From NCBI RefSeq assembly GCF_005239225.2, contig NC_133287.1:16992519-17056518 (forward strand): a stretch of 64,000 nucleotides of DNA. Direction: 5' to 3'. Below, in pieces: positions 11,229-22,181 of the stretch. Position 1 is the stretch's first letter; each line of letters starts with the position of its first letter. The notes beneath the pieces are model-generated. The model saw nothing but the letters and a program-made list of their open reading frames with translations. It did not search any database and had not been told where the DNA came from. Made by a program: the position numbers and the translations under genes. Origin of the DNA: Populus alba. Its lineage: Eukaryota; Streptophyta; Magnoliopsida; Malpighiales; Salicaceae.

Positions 11229-12227
11229 GGCCATGTTTGTTTTCCCGGAAAATAGTTTTCGGGAAACCATTTTCCAAACTTTTCTATGTTTGTTTGTCAT
11301 TAGAAAAGTTGGTCAACGAAAAATACTTTCTAGTCAACGAAAAACACTTTCCAGTTAATTTCAGTCAAAGAAAAATTTGACTTGGTTTTCAGGAAAGTGT
11401 TTTCCTTTTAACTGTGTTTGTTTTCCGGAAAATGGTTTCCGGGAAATCACTTTCTAAACTTTCTTGTGTTTGTTTGCCAGTAGGAAAGTTGGTCAATGGA
11501 AAACACTTTCCAGTAAAAGGAAAATTTGGCTTGGTTTTCAGGAAAGTGTTTTCCTGAAAAATTTAGTGGGAAAACACTTTCTGGAAATTGTAAAAAATTT
11601 AGAAATGTCATTATTTGCTGATTATATTAAATTTAATCCTCAAACTTTTGATTGCTATATATATTTTGTTTTGAATATTTATTTTTCAATTTCATCTCTT
11701 AAAATTTTATTTTTATATTAACTTTGGTCTTATTTTTATAATTGTTATTTTCTTTTTCCTTATCATATTTTTATTGAAATTTTTTATCTATCAAATTTGG
11801 TCCTCATTCTTTTGATTGTTACTTATTTTATTTGAAATAATTTATGAAATGTTGATTATTATTATTTTAATTTCTTTCATCTTTCATTTTTTTTTTAATT
11901 TTTTTAGATTTGATCTCTATTATTTTGATTATTATTTATTTTATTTGATATAATTTATGAAATTATATTTTTTTTCAATTTCATTCTCATTCAACTTATT
12001 TTTAATTTATAAGATTTGTTCCTTATTATTTTAATAAACTTGAGAAAAATAAAATATTAATAAGTTATTTTCCAGCTCATTTTCCATGACATAACCAAAC
12101 ACTGAAAAATATTTTCCAATTCATTTTTCATTACACTATCAAAATATTGAAAAATACTTTTTCAGAATTTACTTTCTCGGAAATTCACTTTTTAAAAAAA
12201 AACTACTTTTCCAACAAACAAACAGAG
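11229..12227. mobile_element. Non-autonomous MITE-like element with short terminal inverted repeats
   Basis: The left end GGCCATGTTTGTTTTC and the reverse complement of the right end, CTCTGTTTGTTTGTTGG, form an imperfect terminal inverted repeat. Direct repeats TCTAA flank both ends (11224-11228 and 12228-12232), consistent with target duplication. The interior is built from repeated TTTTCCGGAAAA-type motifs; a block at about 11231-11400 is repeated at about 11412-11570 (offset 181 bp). There is no transposase. GG(C)CNTGTTTGTTT ends are common in plant hAT-like MITEs, but a 5-bp duplicate is shorter than the usual hAT 8 bp. Confidence 0.65.
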
Positions 12228-12629
12228 TCTAATAAATGGAGAAGGGGCCAAAATTAGGTTGGGCCCTGGGGCACCTTGCACAAACAGAGCTGAGTCATTC
12301 AAGCCCATTAATGGTGGTTGCCAGGGTAAGCTATAGGCCCAACATACAGGCCATTTAATATGTTCTAATGATTTTTAGAAGCAGAAAAACGTGTTTTACC
12401 CCAGTTGTATTCTTTGTTTTGCATGAGTGTAGCCATCTTCTCATCCTTGGAAGAGTCGGATCTTCGAACAGTTTTTATGTTATTAACAATATGTTTGCAA
12501 TTATAATTGCGATTGGTTCTTATTTAAAAATATATTAAGTTTTTTATGTTAAAATATTCAGAAATACATGAAAATTTTCTATACTCACTGAAAATCTAGT
12601 GTAAAATCAGATACATATTTATCTAGGAA

Positions 12630-12790
12630 TGTGATTACGGACTACTTTTAAAGTATTTTTTTATTTAAAAATATATTAAAATAATATATTTTTTTATTTT
12701 TTAAAAATTATTTTTGATGTTAGTGTATAAAAATGATTTGAAAACACTAAAATAATATTAATTTAAAATTTAAAAAAATTAAAATTTGTT
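12630..12790. repeat. Dispersed AT-rich short element (family 1)
   Basis: A run of the form TATTAAAATAATAT, T-rich tract, then AAAATTATTTTTGATGTTAGTGTAT and AAAACACTAAAATAAT. The same order of phrases recurs at 16630, 36540, 45730, 46135, 58335 and 61060 in both orientations, so it is a repeat family rather than chance AT richness. It is most likely a MITE. Confidence 0.6.
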
Positions 12791-14764
12791 TATATAAACT
12801 TTTAAAATATAAGAATTTCAATGCAATAATTACATAGATGACAGAAATGGAGGCAATCATTTTAGCAAAACGCCAACAAATTCATTTCCATTCACAGGAC
12901 CAGTAAAAGTAGTGGGATGGACACAACTTGTGATTTGAAGCGGTCTTTTCACGCCTCAACCAAATAAGCTTCGCCACTTAAATTAAGTGGTTCTTCCAGC
13001 AAATTAAATTTTTTATTTAAATTTAGATTTTGCAAGAAAAAAAAAGTGAAAAATGCCATGAAGCACCCATGAATGGTGGAGGTGAGAAGGGCATGAAGCA
13101 CGAAACGCATCGACTCTTCTACTCTATTTTTTATTGATTTTGTTAATTTTAAATCTTAAGATCTATCTTTTAAGAGATTTGAAGCTAGTATTTTTCACAG
13201 CTTTTTTCTATTTATGATTTCAGAGAAAATAAAAGGATAAATATCAGCTCTAAAAAAAGTCTGGAAGAGCCATTAAAGGGAATTTAGTACAGTGGATGAA
13301 TTTCTGAAGGGAAAAAAAAACAAGGAATTTTGTACAGTCTTGCACTGTTGGCTTTATATGACTGCCTCTATTGGTGAATTTCACAGCCTTGGTTTTTTTT
13401 ACTTTTTGGTTTGAATCTAAAACCATAAACTTACTTAAAATAATGGTATAAATACGAATCAATTGAATTATATTAAGATTAGCATTATCTTGCAATTAGG
13501 CATTAGATAAGACTAGCATGCTATCATGCCCTAGGTCATAGGTCAAAGTAATTTTTATATTTTAAAATTTAGACATTGCTAATGTGTTTTTTAAAATAAA
13601 AATAGATTTTAACCATATATTTAAAAATAATTGCATAGTAAATGGTATTTTTATCTAATATATAAAAAGAAAACATTAGATCTATTTAGATCAACCATGG
13701 TTGACATGCAATGCAAAACTTATGAAGGATAATCTTGAAAAAAATAAACTATGAAGTTAAATCTTCCAATTAACTCAATATTGAATGATAAAATTAATTA
13801 AAAAAAACAATTTTTTTCTTAAAAAACTAAGTGAACTTAAATGAACCAACCAAACTCTTGACACAAGTTATGCATACCATTAGTTTCAATAAAAAAAAAT
13901 GTTAATCATGAAGATTATTTTTCATTTAATAGATTTATATGATAACAAAACGCATGTATTTTTTTTTTTGTATGAAATATTTTTTTAAAAGGAAAAAATA
14001 ACATGTTCATAGGAATGAGATAGTGAAAGAAAATAATTGATAACAAATGGTGAGATCACATGTTCCATTTCGATTTCATCATAACTATATATTATCAAAT
14101 TTGAAATTTAACAAATAAAATATTTAAATTAAAAAGACAAGGTGCAATGCATCTACTAGCTCTTCCAAAGAAGTGGCTCCTCCAAATACAAATGATTTCA
14201 CTCCAAGCACATTTCTTGAATAAAATAGGAGTCGTCATTATTAATATTCCATAAAATCTATTATATATATGAACTCTAGTAAAATCTTAATCCATCCCTA
14301 CTTAATTTAAACTTTCAATTATTTTTCTTTAGCCAACTCACCCATTGAAGTTCTTAGGTCATTCAATTTCTCATATTCATATTTATTCTATACCATCATA
14401 ATACATATTTACAATTTTATTCTCCATTAACATCATAGATTCTTCCACTATAATTTACATGTCATTAATATAATTCTACATCAATAGAAATCCTAAATAA
14501 ATTTGAAATTGATTACTCTAGCCTGTTTGATCCAATCATGTAGAACATTAATTAGTATTTTTTTTTTATAACTAGAGTTTGAAAACATAGTTTCAAATGT
14601 GGTTTAATTCTTTGAAAAGATAAGATATATTTATAATTGTTCTGAAAAGAAGAAAATATAATTCAACCATTAACACTCTTAACACTACCCATTTTAAAGA
14701 TGCTTGATGAAATCTATCTACCAAAATTTAGTTTAATCTTTATCTGTTTTTTAATTCATATTTA
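12791..14764. other. AT-rich intergenic DNA
   Basis: No gene or clear element seen. A poly-A/T-rich background with short ORFs only. Confidence 0.4.
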
Positions 14765-14975
14765 GGGTCTTATAGCTTCAAATTAAGCAAAATCAATTCC
14801 AATTGAAAGCTATCACACTTTAACTATAACACCCATAAATAACCATGTTTTAATTTCCTTTCATATCTAGAGTTTTATAGCTTCAAATTAAGAAAAATTA
14901 GTTTCAATTGAAAGCTACCACACTTAACTATCACATCCATGAAGAAGCATGTCTCAATTTTCTTCATTTACTATC
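14765..14975. repeat. Tandem duplication, unit 105 bp, two copies
   Basis: Units at 14765-14869 and 14870-14975 share TTATAGCTTCAAATTAAG, CAATTGAAAGCTA and CATGTTTTAATTT-like segments with scattered differences. It is non-coding. Confidence 0.75.
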
Positions 14976-16629
14976 TTTATTTTTAACTGAAAGCTAAATG
15001 TTAAATACATTGAGATTTAAGTTTAGCAATTTGATGAACATTCAAGTATTTCCACACCTTTTTATATTATTCATAACAATCATTCCCATTTAATACATCT
15101 TAGTGCTTCATTTAACACATAATCCTATTGAATTCAATTAATTAAATTCATTATTTACTTAAAAATTAAGTCCTTTTTTCCCTTAAGAACATATTTGCTT
15201 GATTAATTTCCAACAAGTTCATACATACTTCATGTACTACCATGCGTTCACAGTCATTAGTAATAGATTTCCACACTAACAAAACTCAAAGTTCAATTCC
15301 TTATTTCTTCAAGCCATGGCCGAATGAACCACCATTACAAACTAAGTAATTCAAAAATTATGGAATTAAAAATAAATAAATTAAGTGTGGTGATTTTATT
15401 ATAGACTGTGTCCTTGTTTACAAATCATTATAGATTAGAATAGTTAATTTTTTAAAAATTTTAATTTGATCCTCAAACTTTATTTTTACACAATTGAATC
15501 CTTTGAAGTATCCGATTATTATTTTTTTCAAGAAAAGGTTGAATTGAAAGAGAGGACTAGAGTAAAAAAGGTGAAGAAAATAAGTGGTAACTTCAAATTT
15601 CATACATTTTTTTTTTATTTTGGTCCTAAATCTTTTTTGGTTTATTGGTGAGCAGTCCCTTTAATTGTCAGAAATTCAATTTGATACCAAACTTCATTTC
15701 TCTACTTTTTTTTGGAACTTTTTTAGTGAGAGGAGAGAGATAAATCCACTACATTTCAATGTAAAAAAAAAGAAGTCATCGTTGACACATATTTTGACCA
15801 CAAAAATAATTGAAATTTGTGTTACCAGGTTTCATTTGATAATGAGAATCTTATAATGATTGTTTTGAGCCTTGATATTACCTAAAAAACATATCTAATT
15901 CGAGGATGGAAAGATTTATTTGGTTTGATTTTTTTATTTGAGCTTTTTTTTGGGTTTATTATTTTGTTAAATTGGTTTGTACATATTCTAAAGGTGTTTG
16001 TAGAGTATTTTTAGCTTTAAATAAGTTGAAAAATGAGTTTTTAGGGTTAAAAACTCATAACTCTGATTTTTTAGTTATAATTGTAGTTTCTGAAATTTGG
16101 GTAAATAGATGATATGTTGTTCATCTACTTTCTTTTATTAAAAAAAGATGAATGATTAGGTTGTTTGTCTTTTTAAATGAAATAAAATTAAGCACACACG
16201 TATGAGGTGTTCCTTTCAAAGGCCTCCATGTTTTTATTTTATTTTATTTTATTTATTTTTTAAATGAGCTAGACATCTGTTATATTAGATTGGAAATGTA
16301 AATGATATGTTGACAAGGATGATAAGATAGTGATGAGAATTAAGAAAGAAATTTGCCTCTCACCACACATGAGTGGTTCGGCCAAGGTAGGTAATTAGGG
16401 AGAGATATTATTTGTTTAATTTACAATCAGATTAGGGATAAAAATGAGATTAGTGTTGGTTAATGCTTTATTTTCTTGCACGTTAGGCACAAATCATGTG
16501 CCCGTGGTCGGTGATAATTAAAAGAGAAAATCCAAATGAGACAAGACATCAAATCCCTAACCAACACCCATTTCAAATGCCATTATTTTCCTTTCAATTA
16601 TTGTTGGAGATCAGTAGCAAATGCTTTTC
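14976..16629. other. AT-rich intergenic DNA with retroelement-like relic
   Basis: No gene. 15440-15700 has alternating 'AATTTGATCCTCAAACTT' and 'TTGGTCCTAAAT' phrases typical of decayed non-coding parts of plant LTR elements; 15720-16250 resembles the block at 10010-10520. Confidence 0.4.
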
Positions 16630-16795
16630 CAAAGTATTTTTTTAAAAATTTAATTTTTTTACTTTTTATTTATTTTAAATTAATATATTTTTAATATTTT
16701 TAGATTATTTTATGTATTGATATTAAAAATAATTTTTAAAAATAAAAAAATATTATTTTAATATATTTTAAAATAAAAATTATTTTTAAAAAATA
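16630..16795. repeat. Dispersed AT-rich short element (family 1)
   Basis: It contains AATATTTTTAGATTATTTTAT, GATATTAAAAATAATTTTTA and AATATATTTTAAAATAA in the order found in the other copies of this family. It abuts a less AT-rich island at 16800. Confidence 0.55.
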
Positions 16796-18490
16796 ATTAT
16801 CACCGCACAATTCCAAACAAACCCTTTGTCGTGTGAAACGAAGCTGGTGGCATTGGAGATAAGCAAAGAAGAGAGACGGGTCATACGTGGACAAAACACA
16901 GCCACACTAAAAACTGTGTTTTTCCGGTAGATGAACCATCCACGTAGCCATTCAACCCACCAGCATATGCACAATTAATCAAATCATGTTCGAGTCGTCG
17001 TCTAACCAAAATATATTTCCTTTTTATATTTTTCCTGGGCTCGGTTCGGCTCTTCCAAGCCAAGCCTAGCCCCTTAACCCAATCCGGATTTGGCTCCTAA
17101 TCCCATCGTTGATCGATTTAACAGCTCTTGCTATAATCATTTGTAACCTCAGCCCCACAACTCAGTGGATTCACCAATTAACTCTTGACACGTTCCTTCA
17201 CTTTTGTCAATGAAACCCTTCTCGGAGAATATCGTTAAAGTGTTTTTAAAACTTGTCGTCGTACGTTTGCGTAGCTCTCAACTGAAAATTGTCCACTTCT
17301 TTATTTTATACAGGATCTATTTGGTATTTGCCTGTTATTATTTTTTTTTAATTTTAAATTATTATTATTATTTATATGATAATATTTAAAATATATTTTA
17401 AAAAAATAATATTTATCATATTTAAAAAAAAAACTCATAATCATGCCATTAAAACTTCAAAACTATAGTAGGAGGAGCCCCTTAATTTCAAGTATTTAAA
17501 ATTAACAATTAAGTTTTTCTTTAAATCGATAAGAAAAACATGATGTGATATTATAAAATTAAAAAAACTTTAGTAGTCTATCAGCAATACTTATATCTTG
17601 ATGAATTACTCATTTTTTAGTTTTAATAATTTAATTTATTTTTATTGATCATGATGACTAGTAATCGATGCCTATAATTTTTTTTTTTTGTGGATTTTAA
17701 AACTTTCTAATATTTAAGTAAATATTTTTTTTTAAAAAATATATACTATTTATTTTAAAGAAAAATTCTAAAAATAAATATGTAGTGAAAAATTGAAATT
17801 GTAGACCTCATTTCATTAAATGATTCATAAGATTTTTAAGGAATGTATAAAGATAAATAATTTTAATTTTAATATTTTATATTAAAAATCACGAGAAAAA
17901 ACAAGTGGAGTTTTGTGGTTAAATACCCAAAAAAATGTAAAGCAAATGCTTTTAGGTTCTTTTAGGTTTTGTAGACATGAGTTTTATATAAAAATAAAAC
18001 ACCTATAAAAGACCATAATCTATCACAATAGATCTTCTAATGAATCGAGCGATTGCAAAATTTTTGTTTTTGTTTCTTAACCTAAGAATATTTCTTTTAC
18101 AAAGGGCTCCACTGCTAGCAGAACCCGATGAAGACCCCTTCCAAGAGATAAGGAGCAGGCAGTTGCAGTTTATGTAACTCATTGAGTCAGCAACAGCACT
18201 GCAACTACAATCTCCACGAAGATATTTTTGAGACTTGGCTGATCCATTCCTTGACCCGCTGATGCCTCTTGAAAAATCAATGTAGAATTAATTTGATTTG
18301 ACTTATTAGAAACATACCTTTTGATTTTCTTTTAAAAAAATTAATTAACCCGAATTAATCCCCTTTTCCGGAACTTGAACTTCACTCCAAATCGGGTTTG
18401 ATATTGGATATGCTTCTGCATGAAGCTAATTATTAATTATAAAATAAAAAAGAAAACCGAAAACTAAAAAATATCCTTTTTTAATCTGGA
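16796..18490. other. Intergenic region with two GC-richer islands, no assigned gene
   Basis: 16800-17280 and 18100-18260 are richer in GC than their surroundings. The second has a plus-strand open stretch of about 23 codons from 18104 (residues APLLAEPDEDPFQEI) before a stop, and could be an exon relic. No family was recognised. 17281-18100 is AT-rich and featureless. Confidence 0.3.
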
Positions 18491-18720
18491 AAAACATTCC
18501 CCGCACTCATGCTAAGTATCGTGGTTCCTTCAACAGGTTCAGCATGTCTTTGCATCGAAGACGGGATAGCGCGGGCAAGGATGCTTTTGGTCGGGTCGGT
18601 AGCTAGAAGATATGCTTTGATCACTGATGCGAGCACTATGTATTCGCTGAACACTGTTTCGACAAGTACTACATCGTACCTGACACAATGCTACGGGAAC
18701 TAAATCAAACCAATCAAACG
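18491..18720. other. Short GC-richer island, possible gene relic
   Basis: Both strands are open for more than 60 codons (plus 18509-18703, minus 18539-18736), and the composition contrasts with AT-rich flanks. Neither translation matches a family I know and no splice context decides the strand. It could be a captured fragment next to the adjoining Helitron-like element. Confidence 0.25.
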
Positions 18721-18869
18721 TCCACCAACAAATCAAGCAGATAGAAAATGTGATCTATTAATTATGCGGTTGTCTGGCTGTTGAACCCAAATAACTTTCT
18801 TGTTAACGACTACGATGACTAGAAGCACAAAACTTGAATTGTGTTTTATTGTCTTCGATAATTAAGTAA

Positions 18870-20898
18870 TATACTAAAACGCGTAGGAAATTCACTGTAG
18901 CTAAACTGTTTTTTTTTTTTTTTTTGCTGCAGTTTTTTTTTTGCAGTTTTTTTTTTTTCTGCAGTTTTTTTTTTTTTTCAGTTTTTTTTTTGTCTGTGCA
19001 TTTTTTTTTTTTTTTTTTTTTAGTCCTGTTTTTTTGGCTTGTGATTTTTATTTTTTTTTTTTTCATTGTAACAGTTTTTTTTAACGCGCAGGTTTTTCAC
19101 TATGCTAAGCTTTGTTTTTTTTTTCCTCGCTTTTTTTTCTTTGTTTTTTACATATAATGTATCACTGTGCACACAGTGAAACACTTGACTTTTTTTTTCT
19201 TTTTTTTTTCGTTTTACCCATGGGTTTTTTTTTTGTTTTTTTCTTTGTGTTTTTTTTTCTTTTAATGAATTTTTTTTTGTTTAATTTAGTTTGTTTATGT
19301 GAAAAAAAAAAATAATTTAGTTCTTCATACTTTCATTACACGGATCTTGGTTTTTTTTTTCTATATTAAGCTGATTGAGAACTTAGCTTTGTAGCTTTTT
19401 TCAAAAAGAAAAAAAACACTATGAATTATTACAGTGTTTCCCTTGCATGATTTTTGTTTGGTTGCAGTCTTTCCCCCACATGTTTATTTTTTAAATTATC
19501 TTTGTTAAATTTATTTTTTTATTAATAAGAACTCTAAAATTTTTTTTTTGTTTTTTCTTCTTTGGCATTTTTTTTTTGTTTTGGTTTTTTTTTTGTAGCA
19601 GTTTTTCCTCTTTTTTTTTTTTTCTTTTTTTTACATTTTTTTTTAACACATGGGTTTTTCACTGTAGCAACTTTTTTTTTCCTCGCTTTTGTTTCTTCTG
19701 TTTTTTTTACATATAATGTATCATTGTGCACATAGCGAAACACTTGACTTTTTTTTTTTTTTTCGTTTTGCCCATGGGTTTTTTTTTTGCCTTTTTCTTT
19801 GTGTTTTTTTTTTCTTTTAATGAATTTTTTTTGTTTAATTTAGTTTGTTAATGTGAAAAAAAAAATTTAATTTAGTTATCATACTTTCATTACACGAATC
19901 TCGGTTTTTTTTCTATATTAAGTTGGTTAAGAACTTAGCTTTGTAGCTTTTTTCAAAAAAAAAAAAAAAACACTATGGATTATTACAGTGTTTCCCTTGC
20001 ATGATTTTTGTTTGGATACAGTCTTTCCCCCACATGTTTATTTTTTAAATTATCTTTGTTAAATTTATTTTTTTAATATTGAGTTGGTTGAGAATTTAGC
20101 TTTAAGCTTTAGCTTTCCCCACGTTTTTTCATTATAATTATTATTATATTGTATTATATTATATGACTATTTTTTTCTTTTGTTTTTTCTTTTTAATTTT
20201 TTTTAATGATTTTTTTTGTTTGATTTATTTTGTTAATGTTAATTTTTTTTATTTAGTTATCATATTTTCATGATACGAATCTCGGGTTTGATGGACTGAC
20301 CTGATTTGACGAGTTATTTTTTTCATTTAATTTAGTTTGTTAAAGTTAATTTTCTTTCTATTTAATTTCAGATTTTCATGACACGTATCCTGGGTTTGAC
20401 GGGTTAACTTGGTTTGTTGGGTTAACCCGGTTAATTCTGGGTAAACCTGTCATTTTTTTTTTCTATTTAGTTATCAAACTTTCACGACGCAAATTCCAGG
20501 TTTTACGAGATAACCTGATTTAAAGGGTTAACCCAATTAATTCAATTTCTTTTTCTTTTTCTTCATTAGGTTTTTTCCTTTTTGTTGATTTTTTTTCTTT
20601 GTTTTTTTTAATTAATTTATATAATTATCAGACTTTTATGACACGACCTTAAAGCTAAACCCACATCTAATATTTTTGGATCTGGTGTTACAGTTAGGCT
20701 CACTTAAACTTGGGTCATGCAAGTTTAATTTTATTATTAATATTATACATATTACTCTTAGGTCAGGCGTTGCAGCCAAATTCAAGATTCTTGGATATAA
20801 CTTTGCAGAAAAACCCAAGATTTTTTAATTTTTATTTTTTAAAATATTTTTTATATAAAAAAAAATAACCCGTAGCATCTCACGGGTATCAAAGCTAG
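18870..20898 (+). mobile_element. Helitron-like non-autonomous element
   Basis: The right end shows the diagnostic Helitron 3' pattern: a GC-rich hairpin (ACCCGT/ACGGGT, 20868-20887), 7 bases, then CTAG at 20895-20898 followed by T. The left end is probably within 18855-18895, but I could not fix it. The interior consists of T-rich tracts and internal repeats: a ~559-bp unit is tandemly duplicated (about 19090-19530 and 19650-20090), and shorter units with a core like CGAATCTCGGGTTTGA and GGGTTAACCCGG recur from 20270 to 20520. No Rep/helicase is present, so it would rely on a helper in trans. Confidence 0.6.
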
Positions 20899-21300
20899 TA
20901 GATTATATAAAGGTTGTGCATGGTTCGTTGATGCAAAAACCATACTCTTGAGGCATCGCCGCCGGCACTCCAGCCATGTTTGAAACAATTAATTATTTTA
21001 CACAGTAAGTTACAATGCAATAAAGCATCAATACATACATCCATTGTTTTCAAACGACGGAGATGATACCTCTAACTAAATGGTGTTTGCCACGTAGGAT
21101 TGACTCCTAGAACATTATAAAATGGCTGCAGCTTTCTGAGAATTTTAATATCCACTTAATAAAACTTTAGTTCTGGTAAAAGCTTTATTACGCTAAAGCT
21201 TTATAATTTAGGAATGACATGGAAAAAAAAAAAACAACTGTCATGTGTGATTTATGGCTGTTGCTTATTTATTTATTTTTTAAAAAAGCAAAACAGATGC
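20899..21300. other. Intergenic and promoter region upstream of the PCH1-like gene
   Basis: A ~400-bp stretch between the Helitron-like end and the leader of the plus-strand gene. No TATA box was assigned with confidence. Confidence 0.3.
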
Positions 21301-22181
21301 CAAAATATTAAAATAAAAAAGAATAGAGGAAAGAGGAAAGAGGAATTGAAAAGTGCAGGTAAGTGGGGTCAGTTTTATGTCGTCGGCTTATGAGTCTGTG
21401 GCTAAGCAAGAAGAAAGAAAGTAAAAAGAAGGCACAGACTCGAAGCAACTCAAGCACCAACCAACCCCTCCTTAGATTCTTTCTTCTTCTTCACCGCTTC
21501 ATACATCTATCCTCTCTTCTACAGACTCTCCGAAAAGGGCTTCAAGTTAGTAAGAAGTTGATCTTCACCCTAGTGATGTTTTCATCCATGGATCTATGAT
21601 TACAGAGGGAATCAGAGAAGAAGTTGATAAAACTGTAAGTTTGCTTACACATTCTACCCCTTTTTATTTGATCATGAATGAGCGTGTAAGTAATATAGAT
21701 AAAGTAATATTTTTTTTCGACTTTTAGGTTTGTACTTCGTAGTGTAAGTTTGTTTTAAGTGGAGATCTTTTTTTTATTATTATTATTATTTCCTCTAGTG
21801 GGATTTATTTTGTTCTTGGTTAACATGTACTAAAGTTGGATGCTTGCGGTGAAATCTTGTTTTTGTTATTTTCTTTTTGAATAAAAAGTTTGAAAAATAA
21901 AATAAAATTAGACGATTCACATGTTGTGACGCTGCTGCTACCTTTAAAGTTTGCAAATTTGAGATAATTTCGACAAATTGGGTTTATTTTCTTATATTCA
22001 TTTTAATTACCTTCAGGTAGTTATGATTGCTTGTGTGGTGGCTAGGTCCATAGCCCGGTTGAAGCAGGCCATCAAAAAGTCTGGAACTTTAACATTGCTT
22101 GGTTGACTGCATCTTCACGTGAATAGCCTTGGAGGAATTCTGTGACACTTTGAAGCATTCTTCTGTAAATCTCACTTCATC
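21301..22181 (+). promoter_or_regulatory. 5' leader of the PCH1-like gene, with an intron
   Basis: A pyrimidine-rich leader exon (about 21360-21634) ends at ACT|GTAAGT. The next exon begins after TTCAG at 22016/22017. The spliced leader contains several upstream ATGs, including one at 21377 (15 codons), one at 21390 (70 codons to a stop at 21597-21599) and one at 22023. The transcription start is not visible, so which upstream ATGs are transcribed is inference. Confidence 0.5.
22023..22106 (+). CDS. Upstream ORF of 27 residues in the leader of the PCH1-like gene
   Basis: An ATG lies 7 bases after the leader acceptor and opens a short frame ending at TGA 22104-22106, 75 bp before the main ATG. 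The peptide is basic (several Arg and Lys, e.g. ARLKQAIKKSG). It lies in the spliced leader and so could reduce or regulate translation of the main frame. Conservation in other species would decide whether it matters. Confidence 0.4.
   Translation: MIACVVARSIARLKQAIKKSGTLTLLG

Noticed and set aside
18803..19743. Phe-rich and Lys-rich ORFs
   Set aside because: They are produced by T-runs inside the Helitron-like element; low complexity only.
21390..21599. The 70-codon leader ORF as an independent protein gene
   Set aside because: Ser/Lys/Leu-rich with no family resemblance, and located in the leader of the PCH1-like gene. Treated as an upstream ORF.
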